NCBI GenBank assembly: GCA_015680685.1
Contig: MNCI01015680.1
Location: 1 to 64,000, forward strand
Reading direction: 5' to 3'
From: Gnetum montanum
Taxonomy: Eukaryota; Streptophyta; Gnetopsida; Gnetales; Gnetaceae
Length of the DNA stretch: 64,000 bases
A program made the translations under genes and the position numbers. Every line of letters starts with the position of its first letter. The stretch's first letter is position 1. Under the pieces are notes generated by a model. The model saw nothing but the letters and a program-made list of their open reading frames with translations, did no database searches and was not told the DNA's origin. Of the stretch, positions 34,651 to 46,653 are shown piece by piece.

Positions 34651-36040
34651 GGTTTAAAAACAAAATATGAAAAAGATAGTATGAATTTTGAAGTATAAAG
34701 AATGTAAAATGTTAAAGAATGGAAAATTTCAAAGAATTGAAAAATTTTAAAGAATGTCAAAATTTTAAGAAATGAAAAGTATTAAAGAATGGGAAGAATT
34801 GTATCAAAGAATTAGGAAAAGTAAAAGGAATTGTAAAACAAAAAATGGAGAAGCACTTATTAATTCTTTTATCAAGATAAGGCATCTCCCCCATGACTGA
34901 ACTCATGGATGAGTGTTTTGAAGATGCTCCCTAGAGCTCCTAGATCATATACTTTAAGTGGTTTACATATCATGTTTATTTATTTAACTTTTGGTTATCA
35001 TCCCAAGTGACCTTGATGATAGTTAAGTCTTAATCATCTAAATCATTCTTTTCTTTTCCTTTTGGTGTATGATTATGAGTTATTAATTTCATGTTTAGGT
35101 CCTTAGTTGGAGTCATCTTCTTAGATTGGGAATTAGTAAGTGGTTTAGATGTTTCCATGCATGTTTTAGATGATTGTTAGTTCTTAGTTAGTAGCCATGA
35201 GATGTCTTTTGGTTTAGTGGCCCCTGCTCTTTCTTTTGCATACACTTGATTTTCACTATTGTTGCGGACAAGTATGGTAGCTATGTTATCTTTTTAAAGT
35301 GTTGATCCACAACTACACCCTTTGTTTTCAGTAGTAATGCATGGAATTCGTTGTGTGTGTATGGATCTATGCATATCTTCTTTAGATATTTTAATAGATA
35401 AATCTCTCATATTTAGCTTAGCATCGATTGTGCTAAGCCATGCTCTTCCCATGATAATTGGGAATTCCTTGTCATTATTCTTCACTTTGATTACCAAAAA
35501 TTTTGCTGGATAGGATCACCCACTAATGATGGTCACTTCATTTTCTATTAGTCCCAAAGGACTGGTGACAAATTGATCTGCAAGCTCTAACTTGATATTG
35601 AACTCCTTTAAATGTGGTAGGTTCCATGTTTGATATATTTCATAAGAGATCAAATTTACCTTGGAACCTGAGTCTAATAAAGCTTTACATGGTAGATTTC
35701 CAACTATTCATAGATAAATCAAAGGAATTCCTAAATCAATTCTCTTTTTTGGAAGTGGCCTTGCCTTGATCTAGTTAGTGATGATTTCTGTAAGCATGAT
35801 AGTTTGAATACTTGTGTTTGAAGATGATGGAAGCTTGTTTTTGGTAAGAGAATCTATTATAGTAGAAGTTTTTCTTGATGAAGTCCACTAGCCTTAGTTG
35901 AACTTGTCCTCAAGGAAGGATGTTTCTTCATTTTAACCTTAATGTTTCTTGTAAGATCCTCTATTTGTATGTTCATTACCCTTGTAGCTTTCCTATGTTG
36001 TGGTTATGATGGCAAATTTCCTTGCATAGTAGGTGGTGGC
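34651..36040 (-). pseudogene. Protease and gag-pro tail of element B
   Basis: The reverse strand encodes an aspartic protease of the Athila type: CKALLDSGSKVNLISYEIYQ (about 35690-35630) with catalytic DSG, a flap-region LELADQFVTSPLG, then FPIIMGRAWLSTIDAKLNM (35460-35400). A hydrophilic tail follows, ending near 34890 at an AGTCATGGGGGAGA phrase, beyond which the sequence is non-coding spacer like that of A. No reverse transcriptase follows, so B retained gag and protease but had lost the rest of pol. Element D split B at GTGGC (36036-36040), and the preceding gag part is now at 53612-54665. Close relative: 56080-56420 in element E. Confidence 0.75.
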
Positions 36041-37445
36041 TGAAACACCATAAAATTTTTGAAGCCTCGACGGATCGGCAAAATCTAGCGACCCAAGTAG
36101 GAAGTCACGATAAGGCGCAACACAGTACAGATGAACTTCAGGAGACAGAATGAAACAATAGGTGCACGGCGGCAAGACTTCCACTTCATGAATTTTCCAT
36201 CTTTCAAAATCTCAACATTTAACATATTATGCCGCATTATGCAACATAGCGTAACGTCGCGTAGCGTAGCGTAATATCAAAGACAGTCCACCGCAGCATC
36301 AAGGATGGCAAACATGCAAGACTTCGACAGCCCAGTAAAAATCTCAAGGCCTAAGCAACGATCTGCAGCATGATGCACGTTTCAGTGGATTTTCTTTCCT
36401 TGTTAAGGGGCCCATTACGCTGCTTTATGTAGTGCGGCGTAGTAAAAATCCCAAAAGAGATAGAAATAGAGAAAGTGCGGCAACAATACTTCAACTTTTG
36501 TGGTTTCGTTATTTTATGCTGAATTACGCTATGATGTGTAATTTAGTGTAATGTAGTGTAATTCAAGTAACGACAAGCACAATTCAGACATCAGTGGTTC
36601 ATACGCCACAATACGCTCTGTAGCGTATTACAGCGTAATCAAAGGACAGTCTGTTGCCAAAGCCTGCACAAGGGTAGTTTATGACGCGCTACGTAGCATA
36701 GCGTCGCAAGCTTCAATGAAAACACATTGAGTCAATGGAATTTTATGAGTTTAGGACACGTGTCACTTAAACCACATTTTTATACCTGACCCTAACCTTA
36801 TAAATGCTCCAGTTGACGAAGATTAGAAGGGTTGGAAAAATTTTTCTTTTAAGGTTGGCAAAAGAGCAAAAGAGAATCAGCGATCGTGAGAACGTCGGAG
36901 GTGATTGGCAAGAATTCTTGGTTAGAAACAATCGGCTACCAGATATTCTCCCCTGGGTTTGACTTCCTTGCACCTAGATTGGCTAGATCAAGGTAGATTG
37001 ATCCTCGCTTGTTTCATATTTAGATAACTTTCTTGTTACTGGCATGTGCTTCATCCAAACCGAAGCCCGCCTGAAATCATTGTATCAAACATATTATTTT
37101 TCATAAATTAAATCCCAGATCTTGTGATCATATTCTCTACCAAATATGATCTCTTGCATCCTAGTTATACGGATTTGGAAATCTCATCTAAATCGTTTGC
37201 ATTGTCTTCAATTGCTTTCGGGATTAACAACATTGCATCGCCTTATAAAGAATCTTCATTTTGCCATCAAATTATTACCAAAAATTTTACTGATTAAATA
37301 AGTCCCTGTCTGATCGACAAGACCATTCAGGGCACCTCGGATTCATTTTTCTCTCTAGCATGGTCCTCGTAAGGATCCGGGGTTAGAACTGTGTACACGG
37401 ACTTTCATTCGGTATTTCCAGCGACCGACGTTTTCCGTCGTTACA
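36041..37445 (+). repeat. 5' LTR of element D
   Basis: 1405 bp, TGAAACACC...CGTTACA. U3 (36225-36720) is strewn with TTACGC/GCGTAA and TAGCGTA words. A TATA box (CTTATAAATG) is at 36799-36805. Confidence 0.93.
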
Positions 37446-37451
37446 GTTTTC

Positions 37452-37468
37452 TGGAGCTAGAAGGAGGG
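37452..37468 (+). other. Primer-binding site of element D
   Basis: TGGAGCTAGAAGGAGGG lies six bases inside the 5' LTR. It resembles the tRNA-Arg-type site reported for Ogre-like elements with a C-to-A change; the tRNA assignment is from memory and not verified. Confidence 0.5.
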
Positions 37469-37722
37469 CCTTCATATCCAATCCATATTTTACGGGTAGT
37501 CTTGTAAGTTTTCTGTACCCATTGGCAATTAGCATAAACGTAATACCTTTGAGGTTGTTTACGAAATTGTGTGGTGCAGATCGATCGCTTCGACGATTCC
37601 TTTGGAGTCCTACAAGATAAAAAGCCCCGATTATTATCTTAGTTCACCTTTGTCCTTCCAATCTCTACTTTTATCGTCATTATCTCTGAATCGAGTAAAC
37701 AATAACTACATCAACTACTGCC

Positions 37723-39450
37723 ATGGACACCACTAGCCTTGAGAATCCTTGGACAATGCAAGCCATGCCTCCCATGGTCGAGCAGCCACTCAGTCCGGTG
37801 TGACCATGCTGCTCCCTCAGGTTACAAAACAAGGAGCCTGAGGGACAGGCTCAACGCAGGGAAAGCTAAAATTTCCTCTGTGCTAAGTTAGTGGCAAACC
37901 TACCTATGTGTCCACAAGAGCTCGAGGAAAAATGAGAGTACGAGTTCATGTACTGCAATGGGAAGGAACTCATTCCTACGCCTAGCACTTTCATACCCCT
38001 GACAGATCAACGGAGGTGGATCCTAGATCAAATGTTGATGGCAAAGACATTGCTAGAAGAACTAAAGGCCTTGTTCCATGATGAAACGCTTCACGATGGA
38101 CAAGACAATCTAGAATCTCACTCTAAGGGAGGCAGTCATGCCGATTTCACCATGGCCCCTCCCTCCACAACGTCTCGTGTAAATCCGTTATTCATGGCCA
38201 CCACACCTTTGATGTTATCTAACACCGATCAAGTCCTGCATTCATTGCGTTTACATTTTCTTTCTCTGACTATCTTCCTAGGTGACGGTCCATCACAGAT
38301 CATTCCTTAGCAGGCGTGATTACCTAACTCGCCTCATCGTGTGCCTGCGCCTGTGCCACCGCATGTGCATGCGATACCTACAATGCTGACTACGCTCCCC
38401 ATTCACATAACAGGGCCTGCCACCACAACATGGTGGGCTCCCAACATGTCTCTTATTGCACATTCTGCGCAAATGCACCACCATCCCCACCTTCAAGGCC
38501 ACGTCCCGCAAGTGCTAAACCTAGTTGCAGGACCATTGCCCGTGCCCCCGGCTACACAAACAGCGTACCCAATAGCGCAGCCAATGGTGGTTTCCCCATC
38601 TGCACTAACCACCGGATGGTGGATGCCATAGGCAACACTGCCTGCAGGGACTATTCCGATAGCACCGACCATTGGCCAAGTTGTTGCCTTTGTGCCGCCA
38701 CCCAGTGTGGCTCCTTCCAGTCCACAAATGACCTCATCATCTATGGGTCTGGACTAAGCCTTCCATCTGATCCAGACCCTTACAGAAGAGGTCAAGTGTC
38801 TCAAGGCTGCTGGCTCTGACACGGTACAAGTCATGGATTTCTACCATGATGATCCTATTAGCCTAGCAGTCCTAGTCCTGTCATTGCCACCTGGGATGCC
38901 CCTTCCACATTTCACAAAATACAATGGGGAAGGTGATCCCAATGCCCACCTCGTCACTTTCAGGTTAGAGTCCTTATTGCTGCAAAAATGGCTACATACT
39001 ATAATCCGTGTCTTTGTTATGTCCTTAACGGGCAAAGCTTTGGACTGGTATCGAGCACTTCCATGCGCTTCCATCTCAACCTTGAAAGAGCTGTTAACCC
39101 AGTTTGTGACTCATTTCAAATACAACCTGAAGCCAAAAGTCACACTGGACTAGCTCATTGGAGTTAAACAAGACCCGCTCGAGTCGGTCCAAAAGTTTAT
39201 ACAGCGTTGGAGTGCTACCTTGAACGAGATCTGCGAACCCATCACGGAGGCCCATGTATTGGCAATCTTCAAGGGAGTGGTCAATGACTTCATCAAGTCT
39301 AAGCTGTATTACCTCGTCCCCCGTTCTCTCAGCCAAGTCTTTGCTCAGACTAAGAGCATCCAAGACGTGGTGGAGGCTAGTAAAGATCTGGCATACATGG
39401 CCTACAAAAATGCCATTGCAAGGGTAAGGACAAAGGTAAAGCCACGATGA
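37723..39450 (+). pseudogene. gag of element D, N-terminal and capsid part
   Basis: The ATG at 37723 (MDTTSLENPWTMQAMPP) opens a frame that stays in register to 39450 with a few stops. The first 350 codons are Pro/Ala-rich. The capsid core follows at 38833-39153 (FTKYNGEGDPNAHLVTF, FVMSLTGKALDWYRALPCAS, LKELLTQFVTHFKYN) and 39160-39450 (QKFIQRWSATLNEICEPITE, YLVPRSLSQVFAQTKSIQDV). The frame ends TGA at 39448; a frameshift joins it to the next part. Confidence 0.8.
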
Positions 39451-41447
39451 CTACAGTTGCGGTTGTTATTGAAGGGGCCAAGAAAAGGAATAACAATGGC
39501 AAGAAAACTACTGTGGAGCCAGCTAAGCCGACAACTAGCTTAGGTGGCACCAATTAAGAAGCTCCTTCCGCCCCTAAAACACCCCCATAGCCGAGGCCAA
39601 AATTTAAGCGTAAGGACCGCTCAAATTATGCAACTCTACCTATGAAGCCTTCAGAACTTCAGAAGCAATTATTGGGAACTGGTCACATCCGACACAAGGC
39701 AGTGTTCGAGGAGGCCCTGAAACATCACAGGCGCCATTGTGAGTTACTCAAGAACCCCTCCTTGGCACAACCTAATGTACCGCCCATTCCCAAGAACTTT
39801 AGGCTAGATCGATTCTATGACTATCATCAATTATGCGATCATGACACAGATTACTGTTGGGCGTTGAAAGATGACATTCAATGCATGATCGATCAAGGTG
39901 ACCTGATCTTGGACAGCAATAGTCCATCTCACTCGGAAAATCAATCCCTGCATGTGTACCAAGACCCATTAAATGCAAATAATGCAGGGTACATAATTAA
40001 CGTGGTAGGAGCAGAGGGCGATAATCAGTCATAGCCGAAACAACCTTTCATGCTACGAATGCATCCTAGTTCTCCCTGAACAACAGATTCAACAACATCA
40101 ACAAGTGATTCTCCACGACAACCTTTTATCCTTCAAGCCCCTTCTCAGACAAATTCTTGACAACCCACTGTCAGTAAAGCCGTGGCCTAGCCCACACCTA
40201 CGCCAAAGGCCCCCTTCGTCATCAAGGTGCCAAAACCGTTGACACCCCTTCTGACACAAGGGCAAACCTCCAAGTCAAGCTCCTAATCCCAATTTAACGG
40301 AAAAGGAGAAGGAGGTAAGACAGCCAGTATGACCAAGGATCATCTTACGCTGGGGTTTTCCCAGCCTAAACCCCTCACCTCTGTACCCTTGGCCCCATTT
40401 CCTAACGATGGCGAAGTTACGCAAACGCAACCATCTACTCCTAGCAGAAAGAAGCATAGCCCTCGGCCGAATATCACTCCTCCCCAAGAAATTTCTCTCC
40501 TAGGGAAAATCGAAGAGGAAAAGGGTGACAAGCAGCTAGATCGCAGGCGGGATCTCTTCGACGCTTTTATGCAAGTCAAATAGGCTCTAAAACAAAAAAA
40601 TACAACTTTGAGCCTTTATGACTTACTGATGACGTCACAGAAGCATCGTGAGGCCATGGTTCGCATGCTAACGTCCATACCTATGGATGAAGGCCGGAGC
40701 GCGGATGAAGAAGTGATTCATTCTATTATGCTTCCTCTCGCGGCTGAGAAACCACGGCCTTCCTTGTTGACCTTTCGCGACGAATCCATTAAGGATGACC
40801 CAGAAAAGGGTCATGTGACAATGATGCCCATGTTCATCACCATTCGAGTTGGTCAACACCGAATTCGAAGGGTACATGTGGATGATGGAGCGGCCGCTAA
40901 TGTCATCCCCTACCCCATAGTGGATAAGCTAGGGTTGATCGATCAGATTAGTCCTACCACTATGTCGTGTTTAAAGTCATTCAATGGGGCACGAGTGCAA
41001 GTCAAAGGCACTATGCACATCAACTTCATGGCAGGGGAGCAATTCCCCACAGATGCAACCTTCATTGTTGTCGAAGAGATGCCTGGCTTCAATTTGATCT
41101 TGGGGAGGTTGTAGTTGGCTCAACTAAGGGTAGTTTCATCTCCTATACATCAGGAGATCCATTTGCCTTACGTAGGAGGAGAGGTGGTTATCCACGGTGA
41201 TGAAATAACCCCTTAGGCTGTGAATAACATGGAAACAGAGTAGGGGTTGGAGATCAAAATGTCTGAAGATCAGTCCCCTGTCCGAATACTCCAACAAGCT
41301 AAAATAGTGGCTGATGATAGCCTAACTTGGGCCGAGCTACCATTCCCCGAAGAGGAGTGTGATGCGAAGGAAAAGGGTGGTAAATCCCCTTGTCTTTACG
41401 CGTCACCAAAAATAAAAGCGATCAGGAAACAATTATAGGGCTAGCTA
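39451..41447 (+). pseudogene. gag C-terminus and aspartic protease of element D
   Basis: This continues gag in a shifted frame. At 39798-39900 it reads FYDYHQLCDHDTDYCWALKD, the CysHis motif and following helix typical of Tat-lineage Gag. The protease lies at 40690-41115: PMFITIRVGQHRIRRVHVDD with the active-site triplet as DDG (AAANVIP follows), and the closing FNLILGRL. About 110 more codons (41116-41438) follow, ending in TAG codons 41436 and 41442. GTAAAC at 41448 is the best intron donor near the end of the open frame. Confidence 0.75.
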
Positions 41448-41644
41448 GTAAACTGGGTCATATGATTACTGTATAGTTTACGCATGTTTTATTTAATCAT
41501 GTTATCCCACCTTTACATCCACTAGCTATGCTCATTTTACACTTAGGCTTATTTTTATGCTTCCACTAGTTGTTCTCATCTACGGTCATGTTTTTACGCC
41601 CCTACTAGTTATCTTCGTCGCTCTTAACTTTATCTAAAATTAAC

Positions 41645-41965
41645 CACATGTGCTACACATGGCCTGAAATGGCCTAAAACTATACATGGCCTGCAATGGC
41701 CTAAAACTATACATGGCCCAAAATGGCCTAAAACTATACATGGCCCGAAATGGCCTAAAACTATACATGGCCCGAAATGGTCTAAAACTATACACGGCCC
41801 GGAATGGCCTAAAACTGTCAAAAGGCCCGAAATGGCCTTAAACTAATCATAGCCCACCAAGGCTTAAAATTGGCTACTTAGTGACATTTATGCTATCCCT
41901 TCACCACATACACATGGCCTGGAATGGCCTAAAACTACCCATGGCCCGCAATGGCCTTAAACTAC
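41645..41965. repeat. Minisatellite, about 27-bp units
   Basis: Roughly ten degenerate copies of ATGGCCTAAAACTATACATGGCCCGAA-type units (GGCC...TAAAAC...ACATGGCC). It sits near the 5' end of the putative intron, just beyond the end of the antisense gene. Related phrases recur in the 3' untranslated region (50710-51020). Confidence 0.85.
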
Positions 41966-42288
41966 CTATTTAAATTGCAGTTTACGCTTGAACTGGTCAA
42001 AGGCCCAAAATGGCCCAAGACTAGTTGCATTATTGATGCTTTGCACCTTATTTATCTGGTATCTTGTAATTAATTTAAGCTAGTAACTTCATTTACACTA
42101 TACGCCTAAACTATCCGCCATTTCTCATAACATCAAAACCTACTAATTTATGCTTTGCATAAGGTGAGAACAGTAACAACAAAAGAACATCAACTTAGAC
42201 CAAATTTGCATTAAAATTTAAAAAAATTAAATATATTATCTTTCTCATCATAAAATAAAAAAAACGGACTGTGGCCAATACAGCCACA

Positions 42289-45200
42289 TTATGTGTCTCC
42301 TTTTTCCCCACTGTCACCCGTGTCCCTCAGCTTAATCTCCATCCCGAGCAAATCATCCTCATAAGGGCCACCTTTTTCAGGTAGCATTTCTTCATGAAGG
42401 TGGCCCTCCCTATCAGGCTCTTCTATATGAAGCTATTTGCCATCATGTTGACCACCACCATTAAGCTCTATCCCTTGCGAACCTCCTTCGTGGGGACCAT
42501 CATCCACATTACACTCGCCTTGTTGAGGAACCTCCTCAGGTCGTTCCTGTAATCATACATAACATGTATACTGACATCACGATCAAAACTAGGTATGACA
42601 AAAGGTATAATAAAACAAACACTCACTTGTGACAGTCCGACATTAGTCGCAAACGGAATTTTTTCTAAGCCAATCCACAGACGTTGCATAATCTCGTCCT
42701 CGGTAAGCTCAGACCAAACCCCATCTCCTAGATTAGTTCCAGCCTTCATCTTCCCGTATTCCATAGGAGTCCAACGAGGTGGTTCAGGGAAGAAGGAAGG
42801 GATGGTTTTCTCTCCTCCAGGAAGAGTCATTTCCCTTTCGGGAGAGGCACTCACCGTCACTTGCTCCTGGAACATTTTAAATGCATTGGAAGCACCAATA
42901 ATGTCAAGAAATAGTCGAAGAGACTGAGCTTTGATGGCAGAGTCCCTGTACTATTGACGGTAGGTAGTGTAGTCCCATTTATAGACATGTTTATGATCCT
43001 TTTGCGTCTGCCTCCATTCTTGCACACTTGTACTATAGTCCTTCCAGTCTTGATTCTTTTGTGCTAGGAGGTCCATTTGCATCCGCTGCTCGACCAGTTC
43101 ATGGCTAGTCTGGACGCTATTTTGGATGATCGTCCAATAACAGGTGTAGTCCACAACAGTCGTCTGCCAGTCCTTGTTGCCAGTCCCCTGAGCCTGCAAG
43201 AATTCATTCTGAGACCTCAAGTCCCCCAGTTCATCACCTAGAGCCGCTCTCTCTTTTTCCAACCTTTGTAATCTTTTCCAAATATTTTAGTTTACGCTCT
43301 GGCATTCCCACAAGGAGCGAGTCGAGCATACCGCACAATTACGCATTTCATCATAAATGCTACGTGGCACAATGGTCTCTTCTAAGGAGGGTTCGGTGGT
43401 GTCTAGGTTAATAGGCTTCGACGGATCCCACCTAAGTCGAGCTCCTAATAACATAGCAGGGTGATTAGACATAATTAGATAGCACAATACCATAATGGAA
43501 CAACTTTTGCGTAATGATCATGATGGACCTACTTCAGGGTCGATTTGCTCCAAGCGGCCAATCATGTCATGAACGACCCCCTCCATAAAGGTGAATTTAT
43601 CAGGAAATTCGCCCCAGGATCGAACCACCACCATTCACATGTGCACGTCCTGGTCTCCTATTATGCAAAACAAGTTCCATATGAAGACATAATTGAAACA
43701 TTACAATAACCACTACAATTTTTAGAAGCAATTTCCTAGAGTCGAGTACACTGTGAAAGCTAGCCTAACAGAGTTACAAATCATTTACATATTCTTGTCT
43801 GAGCTGAAGGAACTTCGGCATCTTCCACGGCTGCTCCCTTCTCACGTGCAGGAACCTGTGCGCTACTCGCTTGATTGACTGCAGTAGCCTCCTCTTCCAA
43901 GGTTGGGGTCTCCTCCTCACGTCGTAAAAACATAGTCCCCATTTTAGGGGTTAACCTTTCTACAACCCTCTCCTTCGCTGTCATATAACGTTTCCAGTTA
44001 ACACGAAATTTTGCTCTAGTTTAATAAATTGCGACATAAAAGTGTCTATACGCAACATGGATGTAACCATTAGCATGTTCCTTTGCTTACCTGCTGGAGG
44101 ATTACTCCTCCAAAATTTGACCTGCATCTTCTGCCTTGCACTACTTGTTGGCTTGGCAGACTCCTCGGTCAACCAAGGCTTCTTCCGAGGCACCGACGGG
44201 TCCACTATCTCAGCCACCAGGTGCTTCCCCCTCGATGCATTGCCAGTATGGGAAGGGAGTGCCCCACCCATGCTATCTGGACCCCGCATTCGATGTGTCG
44301 CCATGTCCCTAGTCGTTACCGATAACGACTCCCCGATCCCTTCAAGAGGGTCCTGCGACCGGACGGTGTCGAAAATATGGGAAATTCATGGTTTAGAAAT
44401 CTGGTCATAATCCTGCTGCATCCAGAGTCCATCCTGTTGGGCAACTAGAAACTCGACAAAGCACTGAAAGCAAGCTATGAAAAAGGCAAAATGCACGTTG
44501 AAACGGGACTCAAGCTTCTTGCGAAGCTTGACCATTTCAATGCGCATGCCTTCGGCAAAATAGCTGGCCCAATTGAATCGTGTCCCCTCCTCCATGACCT
44601 CTCACATAATGCGAGCTTGTTCTATAGTGAGGAATCTCCCTTGGGAGAGTGATTTGGGGAAGCTTCGAGCTCGGAATAGGGGGTAAGTGGTGTGGGCCAC
44701 CACCAACTCAATCCCATCAGCAGGACTCTCTTTGGCCTCTTTCTTAACCCCTAGCCACTCCTCTATCCCTTCCTGGCATTTGGCGCATTGCTTCGACTTT
44801 TCCTCTATAGGAAAGCCATCGGAGGGGACCCCAAAGAGATCAGTGAATAGCTGAGCATCGATGTCAAAATTTACGTGCACGTTACGCACACGTATGCAGA
44901 GACGCTCAGCTTCTTCACTGAAGGAGTTGACTAGGGTCAACATTTCACCCGCGATAACATCAGGGGTTATAGCCAAGAACAGGTCCATTAGCCTAGCCTC
45001 CTGAAGGTTATTGGTCAAAATAGCAGGGGTCGCTCTATGGCCGAGCCAGCGTTGTGCCTCCTTTATGTCACCATAGCGGAAAAAGATATTGCTCACGTTG
45101 CGATCAGAGGCCATGATCATGATTTCCCATGATTCCCTGACTGCATACATAAAACAATGGCTATGTCGAGATTGCAAAAAAAATAAAATAAGGCAACTTC

Positions 45201-46653
45201 ACACATCATCGCTAATGACAATTCATCATTGTAATGATGTTTAGCAGGTCCGAATGGCAAAGGAAATGGAGGGATTATCCTTCGCACATTGGCCACAGTG
45301 AGGGGAGGATCCAAGGTCCATTCCTTATCCAGCCATCCAAAATTTTTACATCTAGCAAAGAAGTCAGCATAGTGGGTCAGGTACTCTGGAATTTCAAATG
45401 CTAGTTGTTCCATGACAACAGCCCGTACATTGCTAATAGCAGTAAATTCACTAATAGCCCTTTCGGTCAATGACAAGGTATCATTATCGCCAATGAGACC
45501 GCTGTCATTGATAAAGAATCTACATCATAGAAAAAGGGCAAATTCTTTATGCTCGACATAAATCCAAACAACAGTTAGAGCGTTGACACACATCGAAACG
45601 ATAAAAATCTAGATTCTTACCCGCCAGCGTAATACAGAGTACCAGGGGGGTTCTGGAAATAGGTTGTGAGGTGACGGGCCTCGAACAGAGTATTGTAGGA
45701 GTGATAGCAGTTAAATATGGGCACCTCCCAGATCCAACTCAAATGCCTTAGACCTTTGGCGCTTTGTTCATGGTCTTGCACCCACGCAGTCTCAATCCTG
45801 CCATCCGTCAAGAACCCCAAGATGCCCTACGTCGAATCGACCAATAACATCTTCAAAATGGCGGTAGCTACATCGCCTGGTAGATGCTACCAGACGATTA
45901 CTCTGTAGTAACGTAGCAAAAAATTTAGGAACTCCCGCACACCTCTTCGGAACCATACTGCCTCCTCCTTTATACGAGCATGAGGGGGAGGAAGATTGGC
46001 TGCGAGAACATGCATGCAGCACAGAATGCCCACAATGTCCAAAACGATTAGGATGGGCTTTAACATGATACTAAACAATGAAAACATGTTTCCATTAGGC
46101 AAAGCATTTGAACATAAACATTCGCTGGAAACACATGGCCAGAATCGCCCAAACCCTTGCAACAGCTCAAGGTCTGTCTTTGACAACGATGATGAAGGCA
46201 ACGCTGCGTATTATTCCAGTGTAACATGCATCTATTACTGTAATAAAGGAAAGGAAAACAAAATCCTGATTACACTACCTACAAAATATAATACCGAGGT
46301 CTTTCAATTATACACAACGTTTGTCCAGTATTATCCAACATTTCCTAAACCCTTGTAACAATATGAGGTTCATCTCCAATAGCAAAGACGAAGGTAATAC
46401 CGCAAACCACAATAGCTCAGCTTGCGTAAACAGATATTAACGCTCAATGTAACATATACATTCAGGAAAACAATACACAACTATGATGCTGCAAAAAATA
46501 TGACAATAGTACAAAAGGGTGAACGACCACTTACCGGTTAAGCGGAGTAGCTTCCCGTGCCTTGACTCTGGCTAGCGAAGCCCGTTGCAGACTCTCCTGC
46601 ACTTCGTCAATCCTGGCCAATTTAGTGTTCTTTCCCTTAACCTTTGGTGCCAT
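42289..46653 (-). pseudogene. Antisense multi-exon gene inside element D, unrecognised protein
   Basis: Reverse-strand exons (inferred): E1 46653-46535 (MAPKVKGKNTKLARIDEVQE; donor CG|GTAAGTGG); E2 to 45621 (AVWFRRGVREFLNFLLRYYR, IWEVPIFNCYHSYNTLFEAR; donor GG|GTAAGA; its start is unclear, perhaps CTCGCAG near 46003); E3 45519-45203 (FAISEF-type helices, HYADFFARCKNFGWLDKEWT); E4 45140-44091 (RESWEIMIMASDRNVSNIFF, LGHRATPAILTNNLQEARLM; donor CAG|GTAAGC); E5 43977-43789 (KERVVERLTPKMG, acidic); E6 about 43652-43553; E7 about 43493-42627 (coiled coil LQRLEKERAALGDELGDLRS; donor CAA|GTGAGT); E8 42546-42289 (ERPEEVPQQGE, acidic, TAA). Junctions E2/E3, E3/E4, E4/E5 and E7/E8 join in frame. In-frame stops are all C-to-T type. 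A globular domain followed by coiled coil and acidic tail; I do not recognise the family. Confidence 0.6.
46140..46440. repeat. Diverged tandem duplication at the antisense gene's 5' part
   Basis: AAACCCTTGCAACAGCTCAA at 46151 and AAACCCTTGTAACAATATGA at 46348 start two similar stretches of about 100 bp (ending near GTGTAACATGC and ATGTAACATATAC). This may be a duplicated small exon or an old tandem repeat. Confidence 0.5.

Noticed and set aside
41630-41821. Reverse-strand frame with a repeated LGHFGPCIV peptide
   Set aside because: It is the translation of the 27-bp minisatellite, whose unit is a multiple of three; there is no other evidence of coding.
41645-41965. CRISPR-like array
   Set aside because: Units are contiguous and degenerate without unique spacers, in a plant retrotransposon; this is a minisatellite.
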